Shown piece after piece: positions 34,214 to 43,208 of a stretch of 64,000 nt of DNA. The notes beneath the pieces were generated by a model. The model was not told the DNA's origin. It saw nothing but the letters and a program-made list of their open reading frames with translations, and did not search any database. Both the position numbers and the translations under genes were made by a program. This DNA is from an uncultured Lachnospiraceae bacterium (lineage in GTDB: Bacteria > Bacillota > Clostridia > Lachnospirales > Lachnospiraceae), in NCBI GenBank assembly GCA_910578085.1, contig CAJTPM010000012.1, forward strand, positions 1 to 64,000, in the 5' to 3' direction. Each line of letters begins with the position of its first letter. Position 1 is the stretch's first letter.

Positions 34214-34834
34214 ATGGATCAGAAAGCAATGTTTAAGCTCAGCTATGGGCTGTTTGTCCTGACGGCGCAGGAGAATGGATTTGATAATGGATGTATCATC
34301 AATACGGTGATGCAGGTGACGAGCACGCCGAACCGGATCTCGATTACGGTAAATAAGCAGAATAGGACCCATGATATGGTGAAGGCGACGGGGCTGTTCA
34401 ATGTGTCTGTGCTGGCGGAGGATGCGTCCTTTGATACGTTTAAGCATTTCGGCTTCCAGAGCGGAAAAAATGTGGACAAGTTTGCGGATTACGGTCCAAA
34501 GGAGCGCAGTGAGAACGGATTGTATTATGTGACGAAAGGAACAAACTCCTATCTTTCCGGCAAGGTTGTGCAGGAGATCGATCTCGGAACCCACACTCAG
34601 TTTATTGCGGATGTGACAGCAGCTGAACTGCTTTCGGATGTGCCTTCTGTTACTTATACGTACTATCAGGAAAATATTAAGCCGAAACCGGAGGCACCGA
34701 AGGAGAAAGAGGGAAAGAAGGTCTGGGTGTGCAAGATCTGCGGCTATGTGTATGAGGGTGAAGATCTGCCGGCAGATTTTATCTGTCCGTTATGCAAGCA
34801 CGGCGCATCGGATTTCGAGCAGGAAATACGGTAA
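34214..34834 (+). CDS. Flavin reductase fused to rubredoxin (high-molecular-weight rubredoxin type)
   Basis: A 206-residue redox protein. The N-terminal flavin-reductase-like FMN domain (about 1-150) starts FKLSYGLFVLTAQENGFDNG and contains QVTSTPNRISITVNKQN. The C-terminal rubredoxin domain is KVWVCKICGYVYEGEDLPAD with a second CPLC pair, giving four Cys ligands for one iron. Such HRB proteins pass electrons from NAD(P)H-reduced flavin to diiron flavoproteins or rubrerythrin for O2 and peroxide defence in anaerobes. No partner gene is adjacent. It has a strong GGAGG ribosome binding site. Confidence 0.9.
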   Translation: MDQKAMFKLSYGLFVLTAQENGFDNGCIINTVMQVTSTPNRISITVNKQNRTHDMVKATGLFNVSVLAEDASFDTFKHFGFQSGKNVDKFADYGPKERSENGLYYVTKGTNSYLSGKVVQEIDLGTHTQFIADVTAAELLSDVPSVTYTYYQENIKPKPEAPKEKEGKKVWVCKICGYVYEGEDLPADFICPLCKHGASDFEQEIR

Positions 34835-34856
34835 AATTGAAATTTATATCATTCTT

Positions 34857-34886
34857 GAATAGAAGTTCCTCTATTTACAGATACTA
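34857..34886 (+). promoter_or_regulatory. Candidate sigma-G promoter of spoVT
   Basis: GAATA (34857-34861) and GATACTA (34880-34886) are 18 bp apart. This differs from the sigma-G consensus (GHATR-18-CATHHTA) at one position. It lies 44 bp before the spoVT start, and spoVT is a sigma-G gene in Bacillus. Confidence 0.5.
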
Positions 34887-34930
34887 ACATGGAAACGTTA
34901 GAAAAAAATGTAAATGGAGGAACTTTATTT

Positions 34931-35476
34931 ATGAAAGCAACGGGTATTGTGCGAAGAATAGATGATTTAGGCAGAGTGGTTATTCCGAAAGAGATCAGGA
35001 GGACTTTGCGGATCCGTGAATCAGATCCCCTGGAAATTTTTACCGACAGAGAGGGGGAGATTATTTTAAAGAAGTATTCCCCCATAGGCGAGATGTCCAC
35101 TTTTGCAAAACAGTATGCGGAAAGCCTGGCGCAGGTTTCCGGGCATGTGGCAATGATCGCGGACAGGGATCAGATCATAGCGGCGGCAGGTGGTATGAAA
35201 AATGCTGTGGGGAAATATGTGAGCAGGGAACTGGAGAGCAAGGTGAATAACAGGGAGAGCCTGGTCAGCAGCAAGGGGGAGAGAGATTTTATTCCGGTGA
35301 CACAGGATAATGCGGAAGAATTCAGACAGGAGGCCATCAGTCCGATCATCAGTGAGGGGGATGTGATCGGGGCGGTTATGCTTTTAAACAATGCTGAGAA
35401 AGGCAAGATGGGGGAAGTTGAACAGAAACTGATTCTATCGGCGGCAGGATTTCTGGGACGGCAGATGGAACAGTAA
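34931..35476 (+). CDS. spoVT: Stage V sporulation protein T (AbrB-family forespore regulator)
   Basis: A 181-residue transcription factor acting late in the forespore. The N-terminal SpoVT-AbrB swapped-hairpin domain is MKATGIVRRIDDLGRVVIPK with EIRRTLRIRE. A GAF-like domain follows (about 55-181: AMIADRDQIIAAAGG, PIISEGDVIGAVMLL). Domain order and length match SpoVT rather than the shorter AbrB. The ATG at 34931 has AATGGAGGAAC upstream. An upstream in-frame ATG at 34889 would add a non-homologous leader. A strong terminator follows. Confidence 0.93.
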   Translation: MKATGIVRRIDDLGRVVIPKEIRRTLRIRESDPLEIFTDREGEIILKKYSPIGEMSTFAKQYAESLAQVSGHVAMIADRDQIIAAAGGMKNAVGKYVSRELESKVNNRESLVSSKGERDFIPVTQDNAEEFRQEAISPIISEGDVIGAVMLLNNAEKGKMGEVEQKLILSAAGFLGRQMEQ

Positions 35477-35493
35477 ACAGGATCTTCAGGCAG

Positions 35494-35518
35494 AAAAAGG
35501 GGCATTTAGCCCCTTTTT
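35494..35518. terminator. Bidirectional terminator between spoVT and the DUF2142 gene
   Basis: AAAAAGGGGC (35494-35503) and GCCCCTTTTT (35509-35518) form a perfect 10-bp stem with a 5-nt loop. The A and T runs on both sides suit both convergent genes. Confidence 0.9.
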
Positions 35519-35552
35519 GGATTTATGACAATAGAAACTCGTCAGGTGTGTA

Positions 35553-37049
35553 TTAGAAGACATTCAGGATGTTCTGATCATACAGTAGAAAGAGATTCGG
35601 ATTCTGACTGTAATATCCCCAGAGAGTGATAAAAAGGCTGTAGGAGAAAGAAGCAAGTATGAAAGCTATAATGCCAAGGCACAATAACCTCCCAAGTGCG
35701 ATGCCGTTTTTTTCGGTAAAAAAGCGGCTCTTCTTTCCCAGAGAGGAATTTTCTGCCAGGAGAAATACCTTCTGGAGCGCGCCGCATATTTTTTGGACAC
35801 CCCGTGCCACAAGATACATAAAGGGGATCAGGATCGGCAGTATGTAGCGTCCCTGGGGTTGGAAATCCCAGCTGTAAGAATAGAAAACAGCGAGACCGAT
35901 GGTGATCAGGCAGAATAGCAGCATACAGCCGCAAGAGAAAGCTTTCCTGCTTTTTTCGCTTTTTGACAGACTTTCTTTTCGGCTGTTCCAGGGGCTGTCT
36001 GTACCGGAAAACCACAGAGATCCGGGAATAAGCAAGGCGGCGGAAGATGCCAGAAGCCAGAAGAATCTGTAAAAAACATATATCAGCCTGTGGGTCGGGA
36101 TAAGCAGAGGACCAAACATGGCAATAAAACTGTTGGAAACAAGAAGGATGTAATGGGCTCCGAACAGCATATCCGACAGTGAGCGGCCGGAATTTTGAAA
36201 TGTGACACGGGTTAACGGATGGAGTTCAGGAATAGCGGTCTGCATCGCACATTCACTTCTTGCGTTCAGTGCAAGTATGTCACCGTCATATAAGATGCCG
36301 TTGCGGATAAACCACCAGCCGATGCCGGCCAGCACAATGGCGGAAATAAACAGGCCTTTGCGAAGCATGGGCGCCCATTCGATCTTTCCGGCATGGATGT
36401 AATGGGAAAGAAAGATCAGGACTGCCGCCAGAATAATTCCGTAGGCGTTATAGTAGGACAAGGCACACAGGATAATACCTGTGGCAAGCAGGATGCAATC
36501 CTTTTTTTCATAGTCGGTCCTCTGGGCGCGCAGAAGCGCATAACATATAACAGATACTGACAGCATGGCCATGGAGTCTGTATTGACATAGGAATGGATA
36601 AAGATATTCTGAGGCAGGAACACGACCATGATCGTGAACAGCCATTGGAGATACCGGCTCTTCCATATTTCTTTTGCAGTCTGCCGCACAAAATATGCCA
36701 TCAGTACACCAAAGACTGCGTTCACCAGCCTTGCTGCCAGTAAAAGAACGTAACTGTCTTCAGTGAACAGATTGATAAAACGCAGGAGAAACCCCTGCAT
36801 AATATATGTCAGGATAGGCTGGAACGCATAGGAGGCGCCGTATCCATCCAATATTATTTCAGGATCCGCACCGTGAGGAAGTCTTCCGTGTCGGCATATA
36901 TAACTGACAACTTTAAAACGGTTGATCTCATCGGGGGGATCACCAAAAGCCTGCACTGCCGCAAAGCAGGTGATGGAGGCGAAGACCAGCAGATAAAAGA
37001 GGGCCTCTGTGAACAGATCATTTTTTTTGTTTTGTGCGGGTGATTTCAT
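35553..37049 (-). CDS. DUF2142/GT39-like polytopic membrane protein
   Basis: A 498-residue protein with about 11-12 transmembrane helices. It has the first-loop motif FGDPPDEINRFKVVSY, which matches the DPPDE/PDEPAHF element of DUF2142 proteins, relatives of GT-C glycosyltransferases. The two acidic residues in that loop are where GT-C enzymes bind metal and lipid-linked sugar. A later loop has QPQGRYILPILIPFMYL, also seen in the family. The role in cell-surface glycan assembly is inferred. It stands alone between spoVT and pncB, 38 bp after pncB's stop region on the opposite side of an AT-rich gap. Confidence 0.75.
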   Translation of the reverse strand: MKSPAQNKKNDLFTEALFYLLVFASITCFAAVQAFGDPPDEINRFKVVSYICRHGRLPHGADPEIILDGYGASYAFQPILTYIMQGFLLRFINLFTEDSYVLLLAARLVNAVFGVLMAYFVRQTAKEIWKSRYLQWLFTIMVVFLPQNIFIHSYVNTDSMAMLSVSVICYALLRAQRTDYEKKDCILLATGIILCALSYYNAYGIILAAVLIFLSHYIHAGKIEWAPMLRKGLFISAIVLAGIGWWFIRNGILYDGDILALNARSECAMQTAIPELHPLTRVTFQNSGRSLSDMLFGAHYILLVSNSFIAMFGPLLIPTHRLIYVFYRFFWLLASSAALLIPGSLWFSGTDSPWNSRKESLSKSEKSRKAFSCGCMLLFCLITIGLAVFYSYSWDFQPQGRYILPILIPFMYLVARGVQKICGALQKVFLLAENSSLGKKSRFFTEKNGIALGRLLCLGIIAFILASFSYSLFITLWGYYSQNPNLFLLYDQNILNVF

Positions 37050-37087
37050 ATGCGTTCCTTTTCTTGGGTAGACTGTTTTATTATAAC

Positions 37088-38542
37088 CTATTTTGCACTC
37101 ATTTCTTCCAACAGATCGATCTTAATATGATAGAGTTTGTCTGAGAGATCCACATAAACTTCCTGGGGGTTGATCAGTCTGCGTGTCTCATCCCAGAGAG
37201 TGGAGAGTTCTCTCTGGCAGTAGTCGCGGATATCCATCACCCGGGGCGATTCGTAGACACATTTTCCGTCAAGGAAAACAGGCTTCAGGATCTCGCGGAG
37301 TGTATAGGTGCCCGGTTTTAATTTGGTTTTCTTCCAGGGCTCCAACGGATCGAAAAGCAACAGTGGCTCATCCTCGGAGAACGTTTCATCCACAAGGCAG
37401 ATCAGATCCGCCCGGATCTTACCTGTCTCCCTGTCGTATATGCGGTAGATCGTCTTGTTGCCCGGGTTTGTCACCTTTTCGGAATTCTCGGAGAGCTTTA
37501 TTTTCGGGACGAAACTTCCGTTTTCGTCCATGATGGCCGCCAGCTTGTAGACGCCGCCGAAAGCAGGCCAGTCTTTGCTGGTGATCAGGTTTGTGCCTAC
37601 GCCCCATGAGGTGATGGCGGCGCCCTGCACCTTTAGGGAGTCGATCAGGTATTCATCGAGATCGTTGGAAGCGGAGATCACCGCATCCGGAAATCCGGCT
37701 GCATCCAGCATTTTTCGGGCCTTTTTGGAGAGGTAGGCCAGATCGCCGCTGTCCAGGCGGATGCCGTAATTGGTAAGTTTCACACCTGCCTCCCGCATTT
37801 CCTGAAAGACACGGATGGCGTTTGGAACACCGGATTTTAAGGTATCGTAGGTATCCACCAGCAAAATGCAGGCGGAAGGATACATTTCGGCGTAGGTCTT
37901 AAAAGCGGTGTATTCATCGGGAAAGCTCATGATCCAGCTGTGGGCATGGGTGCCCTTCACCGGCACATCGAAAAGCTGGCCGCAGAGAACGTTGGAGGTA
38001 CCGACACAGCCGCCGATCACAGCCGCCCTTGCGCCGTAGGTGCCTGCATCCGGTCCCTGGGCGCGGCGCAGGCCGAATTCCATAATGCCGTCGCCTCTTG
38101 CCGCAAAACATACTCTGGATGCTTTGGTGGCAATCAGAGACTGATGATTGATGATATTTAAGATCGCGGTCTCCACAAGCTGGGCTTCCATGATCGGCGC
38201 GATGACTTTTACGATGGGCTCCCTCGGGAAGATAACGGTGCCTTCCGGGATGGCATAGATGCTGCCGGAAAAACGGAAGTTTGCCAGATAGTCCAGAAAA
38301 TCTTTGTCAAATATGTTTAAACCGGCCAGATATTCGATATCCTGTGGGGCAAAGTGCAGTTCTTTGATATACTGGATCAGCTGTTCTAACCCTGCGGCGA
38401 TGGCGTAGCCGCCGCCGTTGGGATTGCTGCGATAAAAGGCATCGAAAATAACGGTTTCATTTCGGTCCATGTTGCGGAAATAGCCCTGCATCATGGTGAG
38501 TTCGTATAAATCGGTGAGTAACGTCAGGTTCTGTCTGTCCAT
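37088..38542 (-). CDS. pncB: Nicotinate phosphoribosyltransferase
   Basis: Converts nicotinate and PRPP to nicotinate mononucleotide for NAD salvage. The 484 residues show LTDLYELTMMQGYF at the N-terminus, FGLRRAQGPDAGTYGARAA around the active site, GTHAHSWIMSFPDE with the catalytic His, and LLVDTYDTLKSGVPNAI followed by GIRLDSGDLAYLSKKAR. Length and motifs fit the Gram-positive long PncB form. The start has AAGGAGG upstream on the minus strand. It is probably monocistronic. Confidence 0.95.
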   Translation of the reverse strand: MDRQNLTLLTDLYELTMMQGYFRNMDRNETVIFDAFYRSNPNGGGYAIAAGLEQLIQYIKELHFAPQDIEYLAGLNIFDKDFLDYLANFRFSGSIYAIPEGTVIFPREPIVKVIAPIMEAQLVETAILNIINHQSLIATKASRVCFAARGDGIMEFGLRRAQGPDAGTYGARAAVIGGCVGTSNVLCGQLFDVPVKGTHAHSWIMSFPDEYTAFKTYAEMYPSACILLVDTYDTLKSGVPNAIRVFQEMREAGVKLTNYGIRLDSGDLAYLSKKARKMLDAAGFPDAVISASNDLDEYLIDSLKVQGAAITSWGVGTNLITSKDWPAFGGVYKLAAIMDENGSFVPKIKLSENSEKVTNPGNKTIYRIYDRETGKIRADLICLVDETFSEDEPLLLFDPLEPWKKTKLKPGTYTLREILKPVFLDGKCVYESPRVMDIRDYCQRELSTLWDETRRLINPQEVYVDLSDKLYHIKIDLLEEMSAK

Positions 38543-38695
38543 GTGGAATCCTCCTTGTGGGTGAGATCTTTTATGAAAGTGCTTGAATTGTCCTCATTTT
38601 ACACCCGTCCGAAGAAAATGACAAGATGACAGCTAAAAGGACTCTGACAGCTGTTATTTTGGCGCCGTTTTTACGCTGTCCGACAGTGGTGCAGA

Positions 38696-39604
38696 TTATG
38701 GGACGGCGGGCTTCCAGGAGAGGTTGTCTCTGCCGTCCATATTCCGGTACTGCCTCGGCGTAAAACCTGTAAAATCCCTGAAGAATTTTCCGAAGGAGGA
38801 AGTGTCGCTGAAGCCGCAGCAGGCAGCGATCTCGGAGATGGAGAGCTGGGTCGTATAGAGGAAGTCCGAGGCAGTCTTTAAGCGGTACTGTGTGAGGTAC
38901 TGTTTGGGGGAGAGGGTCAGTTCCTTCATAAAAAGGCGGTACAGGTAAGTGCGGTCTATGCCGACGTGATCCGCTATATCCTGCACGGAAATATTTTCGG
39001 TGTAGTGATTGTGAATGTAGAGCAGGGCCGAATTCAGATAGTCGTTTTTTGAGGCTGTGGCGCCGTCGCTTTTGTTATTTGTGAGATAGCCGAAAATGAG
39101 GTACAGATATCCCAGGAGCTTATAATCGCTGTAGTCTACGTTCTGCATTCCCCTGATCAGCTCATCCAGATACATGAATAGAGAGTCGTCAGGTATAAAG
39201 CGGCGGTAGGGAACGCCGTCCCACAGACCACAGTTTTTGAGTATGTTTTCGGATTCGGTTCCGTCGAAAGCAAACCATATATAGTTCCAGGGCTGCTCGT
39301 GGTCGGCTATATAATAGGTGGATTCTCCGGGCTTGATCAGAAATACATGGTTCGCGGAGAGTTCGTAGGTGTGATTGTTGACGCGGAAACGCCCCCTGCC
39401 CTTTGTGATAAAATGGAGAAGGTAATGTCCGCGCATGGCGGGGCCGAAATGGTGGGAAGGAAGGCATTGCTCCTGGCCGGCGTAGAGCAGAAAAAGCGGC
39501 GCCGAGAGATGGTGGGAGCTGTTGTGGAAAATTTCGATGATGTTTCTGCGGGGATCTTTATAGGTCATATTTTCTATTGTGATGTTGTTGGTTTTAGTCT
39601 CCAT
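38696..39604 (-). CDS. AraC-family regulator, divergent from the sugar ABC island
   Basis: A 302-residue regulator. The N-terminal cupin sugar-sensing domain (about 25-150) includes GPAMRGHYLLHFITKGRGRF and NHVFLIKPGESTYY. The C-terminal double-HTH domain (about 205-300) includes VQDIADHVGIDRTYLYRLF and LSISEIAACCGFSDTSSFGK with FTPRQYRNM. The ATG at 39604 is chosen because it starts the conserved part; an upstream in-frame start at 39658 would add 18 residues. It is divergent from the solute-binding protein gene across about 300 bp, so it is the likely activator of that operon. Confidence 0.9.
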   Translation of the reverse strand: METKTNNITIENMTYKDPRRNIIEIFHNSSHHLSAPLFLLYAGQEQCLPSHHFGPAMRGHYLLHFITKGRGRFRVNNHTYELSANHVFLIKPGESTYYIADHEQPWNYIWFAFDGTESENILKNCGLWDGVPYRRFIPDDSLFMYLDELIRGMQNVDYSDYKLLGYLYLIFGYLTNNKSDGATASKNDYLNSALLYIHNHYTENISVQDIADHVGIDRTYLYRLFMKELTLSPKQYLTQYRLKTASDFLYTTQLSISEIAACCGFSDTSSFGKFFRDFTGFTPRQYRNMDGRDNLSWKPAVP

Positions 39605-39758
39605 AATTTTACATTCCCATTTCGTTTCTTTTGTGGTATGATATTGTTTATGCAACAAATCACATATTTATTACGACAAAGAAGATATAAATACATTTAC
39701 CCAATGTATATAATGTAGTCAGATAAAGGTACTTTTATTAGAAAAAATTGCATTATTT

Positions 39759-39827
39759 TTACAATAATTATATCAGTATTATGGAAATAATCAATAAAAA
39801 ATATAGTTAAATGCAAAAATATTGTAA
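39759..39827. promoter_or_regulatory. Possible AraC operator pair in the divergent region
   Basis: The 304-bp gap between the AraC gene and the solute-binding protein gene is very AT-rich and holds no ORF. TTACAATA (39759-39766) and its inverse TATTGTAA (39820-39827) face each other about 60 bp apart. Both are flanked by TGCA and ATAAT-like sequence (TTGCATTATTTT and AATGCAAAAA). They could be regulator half-sites, but AT-richness makes chance similarity possible. Confidence 0.3.
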
Positions 39828-39908
39828 TGATTTTTATGTGCTCAAAAAAGGAAGATTTGTTGCAAGAATAAAGTGTAGTTGCTTATGACAGATAGAAGGA
39901 GGCGTAAC

Positions 39909-41282
39909 ATGAAAAAGTATTCAAAATGGATAAGCATATTGATGACAATGATGTTGACGGGATCTCTGCTTGTGGGCTGCGGAAACAGTGCGCAGGAGCC
40001 CGCTCCGCAGCCGGAACAGACCGATGCGGCCGCACAGGAGGAACCGGCTGCGGAGGGGGAAGCTGAAACGGTGGAAACGGAGACCGCCGGGGAACGTCCG
40101 GAAGTGCGCGTGCTGATCAAATGGGCGGAGAGCCAGATCGAGAACTGGCCGGCACTGGTGGAGGAGTACAATGCGGATGCATCCAATCCGGTCACGATAA
40201 AGCTGGAGTTCTACGGTACAGAGGGATATGACGATAAGGTGAAGACCGAGCTGATGGGTGATGATCCCGCGGGCGTAGTGCAGCTGATGAAGACCACATT
40301 CAATGAGTATTCGGCAAACGGACAGCTTCAGGAGCTGACACCCTTTATCGAAGGGCAGGGCTGGGATTACAACAAGGGCGCTCTGGCATGGGCAGGACCT
40401 CTGAACAATGAGGATGGCGGCGTGTACGGCATTCCCGATTTTGCGAATACCAGCTGCATTTTTTACAATACCGCAATTTTTGAGGAACTGGAACTGGATG
40501 TGCCAACCAACGTAGAAGAATTGAAAGCGGTGTCCAAAATCCTGAACGACAACGGCTACAAAGCCATCGTGACAGGCGCTACAAACTGGTGTGCAAGCGA
40601 TCTGCTGGCGAAGGTGCAGGCGCAGAAGGCAGGAGCGGATTTCCTGGTGAAGTGTTATAACGGCGAGGCAAAGTACAATGATCCGGCCATGGTGGAATCT
40701 CTGGAAGTGATAAAGGATCTGGCGGACAGCAATGTGATAGATCCTTCCAGCGCGGACTATACCGACGACGATGCGATTGCGGAATTCACAATGGGGAACG
40801 CTGCCATGTACACGGCCCACACTGGTATGGCTTCGGCAATCGATGCGGTAAAAGATGACGATTTCGCCTATGACGTGATAGAGAAGATAGATTTTACGAG
40901 CGACCCGAAGACAAGCGTTTCGGTTACCTGGGGCAGCATGTGGTGTATTCCGGCAAATGTGGCGGACAGGGAATCTGCGGAGGCGGCATTGGCATTCCTG
41001 TTCGGCGAGAAGGTGCAGAAGAGCGACGTGGAAGAACTTGGAAAGATCGTGAATGTGGACGCCTGGAATGCGGGACTTACCCATCCGGCACTGACCACGG
41101 CATCCAGACAGCTGGAAGGCGCCGGGACGGCAGATTCCTTCTACCTGTTAGATATGGTTTCCAGTAAAGTATTGGATAATATGAACAAAGGTATTCAGGA
41201 AATGATTCAGGGCAAAGCGACGCCGCAGGAAGTTCTGGACAATGTACAGGCAGTCTGGGAAGAAGAGTGTTCACAGAAATAG
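39909..41282 (+). CDS. Extracellular sugar-binding lipoprotein of an ABC importer
   Basis: A family 1 solute-binding protein (CUT1/MsmE-like) of 457 residues. The lipoprotein signal ends at Cys24 (SLLVGCGN). An acidic Glu/Ala/Pro tether (about 28-68) leads into the mature domain starting VRVLIKWAESQIENWPALVE. Family blocks include FNEYSANGQLQELTPFI, YGIPDFANTSCIFYNTAIFE and FTMGNAAMYTAHTGM. The ATG at 39909 has AAGGAGGCGT upstream. It is followed by two permease genes but by no ATPase gene, so a shared MsmK/UgpC-type ATPase is probably used. Confidence 0.9.
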   Translation: MKKYSKWISILMTMMLTGSLLVGCGNSAQEPAPQPEQTDAAAQEEPAAEGEAETVETETAGERPEVRVLIKWAESQIENWPALVEEYNADASNPVTIKLEFYGTEGYDDKVKTELMGDDPAGVVQLMKTTFNEYSANGQLQELTPFIEGQGWDYNKGALAWAGPLNNEDGGVYGIPDFANTSCIFYNTAIFEELELDVPTNVEELKAVSKILNDNGYKAIVTGATNWCASDLLAKVQAQKAGADFLVKCYNGEAKYNDPAMVESLEVIKDLADSNVIDPSSADYTDDDAIAEFTMGNAAMYTAHTGMASAIDAVKDDDFAYDVIEKIDFTSDPKTSVSVTWGSMWCIPANVADRESAEAALAFLFGEKVQKSDVEELGKIVNVDAWNAGLTHPALTTASRQLEGAGTADSFYLLDMVSSKVLDNMNKGIQEMIQGKATPQEVLDNVQAVWEEECSQK

Positions 41283-41302
41283 CGCTGGCGGAGAAGCAGT
41301 GG

Positions 41303-41376
41303 AGAAAGACCGGGTACGACCTGGTCTTTCTGCTTTGATAAAGGATCTTCGCGCGGTGTGAGGCCGCGCCTGCGAA
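41303..41376 (+). terminator. Two consecutive hairpins between binding-protein and permease genes
   Basis: AGAAAGACC (41303-41311) pairs with GGTCTTTCT (41323-41331). A second stem, CTTCGC-GCGG with CCGC-GCCT-GCGAAG, spans about 41347-41376. Neither has a long U-run. They more likely protect the upstream mRNA and reduce read-through than stop transcription fully. Confidence 0.5.
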
Positions 41377-41400
41377 GAGACAGGAAAGAAAGGTTTTGGA

Positions 41401-42300
41401 ATGAATAAGGCAAAAAACAGAAAAAAGAGAAGGGCGGTGGTTCGCTTCCTGGCATTTTCCCTGCCGGCGCTGATCATCTATACGTTATTCTGGATGGCGC
41501 CCATCGTCATGTCGGCCGGAATCAGTTTTACAAACTGGACGGGGATGACGAAACTGTCGGAGAGTTCGTTCATCGGCTTGAAGAATTATATGAATTTGTT
41601 CACGGATTCCATTTTAAAAATCACGATCAGAAATAATCTTGTTTACGGGCTGATCATGATCCTGTTTGTACCGGTGCTTGCTTTTATTGTCGCTTACCTG
41701 ATTGAGAATTTTACGAGGAAAAAGGCGCTTTTCAGGACGGTGGCCTACCTTCCGGCGATTCTGCCTTCCATTGTGGTGGTTATGCTTTGGAAATGGATGT
41801 ATAACCCTTCCTATGGGCTGGTCAATAAAATCTTGGAAGCGATCGGACTGGGAAATCTCGGGACGGGGTGGCTGACAAATTCGGATACGGCCTTGTGCGC
41901 AGTGACGGTGACGGCGATTTGGAAGACGGTTCCCACCTATTTTGTGCTGTTTATGGCGGGGCTGCAGTCCGTCTCGAAGGATCTGATGGAGGCTGCGGTG
42001 TTGGACGGAGCCGGGAGGATGCAGGTGATAAAGAATGTGATCCTGCCTTCCATCAGCAGGATCACGACGATCGTGTACATTTTGATTTTCATCGATGTGT
42101 TCAGAGTGTTCGATCTGATTTACGCGATGACAGGCGGCGGGCCCGGGTATTACAACACGGAGATGATATTGACATACGGCTATAAGACGACCTTTACCAA
42201 CTCAAATGCCGGCTACGGTATGGCGATTACGACGACGTTAATTCTGTTCGCCATGGTGTGTACGGGGATACAGCTGTATTTTCAGAATAAGAGGGAATAG
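41401..42300 (+). CDS. Sugar ABC transporter permease, MalF-like
   Basis: A 299-residue inner-membrane permease with six helices. It starts with the usual FLAFSLPALIIYTLFWMAPI. The EAA loop reads DLMEAAVLDGAGRMQVIKNVILPSI at about residues 196-220, the contact site for the ATPase. YAMTGGGPGYYNTEMILTYG is the standard MalF-family periplasmic signature. It is followed by its partner permease 9 bp later. Confidence 0.93.
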   Translation: MNKAKNRKKRRAVVRFLAFSLPALIIYTLFWMAPIVMSAGISFTNWTGMTKLSESSFIGLKNYMNLFTDSILKITIRNNLVYGLIMILFVPVLAFIVAYLIENFTRKKALFRTVAYLPAILPSIVVVMLWKWMYNPSYGLVNKILEAIGLGNLGTGWLTNSDTALCAVTVTAIWKTVPTYFVLFMAGLQSVSKDLMEAAVLDGAGRMQVIKNVILPSISRITTIVYILIFIDVFRVFDLIYAMTGGGPGYYNTEMILTYGYKTTFTNSNAGYGMAITTTLILFAMVCTGIQLYFQNKRE

Positions 42301-42309
42301 GAGGCGGAC

Positions 42310-43137
42310 ATGAAAAAGGTAGGATCGAAGACGGTGTTATGCATTGCGGCGCTTCTCCTGTTTCTGACGACTTTAGTTCCGATGATCTGGGTGATGATTT
42401 CTTCGCTGAAAACAAAGAAGGAGATGATCAGGAGTCCCTGGAACTTGCCGGAAAAGCTGCAGTGGTCCAATTATGCGGAGGCCTGGGAGAGAGGAAATTT
42501 CGGACAGCTGGCCAAAAACAGTATCGTCATCACTGTGACGGCGGTCTTTCTGATGCTGGTGTTATCCGCCATGATCGCTTTTGCCCTCTCCAGATACAGG
42601 GGGAGGCTGGGCAAGGCGGTGTTAATGTACCTGCTGATCGGTCAGACGATCTCGGCGGCGATGATTATTTTTCCGATCGTAATTCTTCTGCGCAGTCTCG
42701 GACTGGGGGGAAGCCATCTGGGGCTGATCCTCACCTACGCTGCGGGGGGACTTCCGTTTGCGGCCTTTGTGATGCAGGGATTTTTTGCTGGGATACCGAA
42801 GGAGCTGTATGAGTCCGGGGAGATGGACGGCGCCGGGGAGTTTACGTTGTTTGTGCGGATAGCGCTGCCCCTGGCGAAGCCGGCGGTTGCCACGGTGCTC
42901 TTATACCAGTTTATGTGGGTGTGGAACGAGTTTGTTCTGGCCTTCACGGTGATCGATAAGGTGGAAAACAGGACGATTATCGTGGGGCTGTATTCTGTGG
43001 TAAACGGACAGCTCCAGACCAACTATGTGCTGGCTTTTGCGGGGGCGATGATCGTCAGCGTGCCGATCATCGTGGTCTATCTCTGTTTTCAGAAGTATCT
43101 GATACAGGGACTGATCACCGGAGCGGTGAAGGGATGA
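42310..43137 (+). CDS. Sugar ABC transporter permease, MalG-like
   Basis: A 275-residue six-helix permease. It has the N-terminal LLFLTTLVPMIWVMISSLKT and the PWNLPEKLQWSNYAEAW periplasmic segment. The EAA loop is LYESGEMDGAGEFTLFVRIALPLAKP (about 160-186), and MWVWNEFVLAF follows. With the gene before, it completes the membrane part of a CUT1 importer. It starts 9 bp after the upstream stop, with GGAGGCGG as ribosome binding site. Confidence 0.93.
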   Translation: MKKVGSKTVLCIAALLLFLTTLVPMIWVMISSLKTKKEMIRSPWNLPEKLQWSNYAEAWERGNFGQLAKNSIVITVTAVFLMLVLSAMIAFALSRYRGRLGKAVLMYLLIGQTISAAMIIFPIVILLRSLGLGGSHLGLILTYAAGGLPFAAFVMQGFFAGIPKELYESGEMDGAGEFTLFVRIALPLAKPAVATVLLYQFMWVWNEFVLAFTVIDKVENRTIIVGLYSVVNGQLQTNYVLAFAGAMIVSVPIIVVYLCFQKYLIQGLITGAVKG

Positions 43138-43208
43138 GCGGCGCCGACGGGGTGAGAAGTGCAGACGGCGGGAGGACGAATACTGGATGAAAAAGGAGTA
43201 AAGAAAAT

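Noticed and set aside
39921..41084. 387-codon minus-strand open frame opposite the sugar-binding protein gene
   Set aside because: It is a long antisense frame produced by GC-rich third positions. It has no motif and no start signals, and lies entirely within a well-supported gene.
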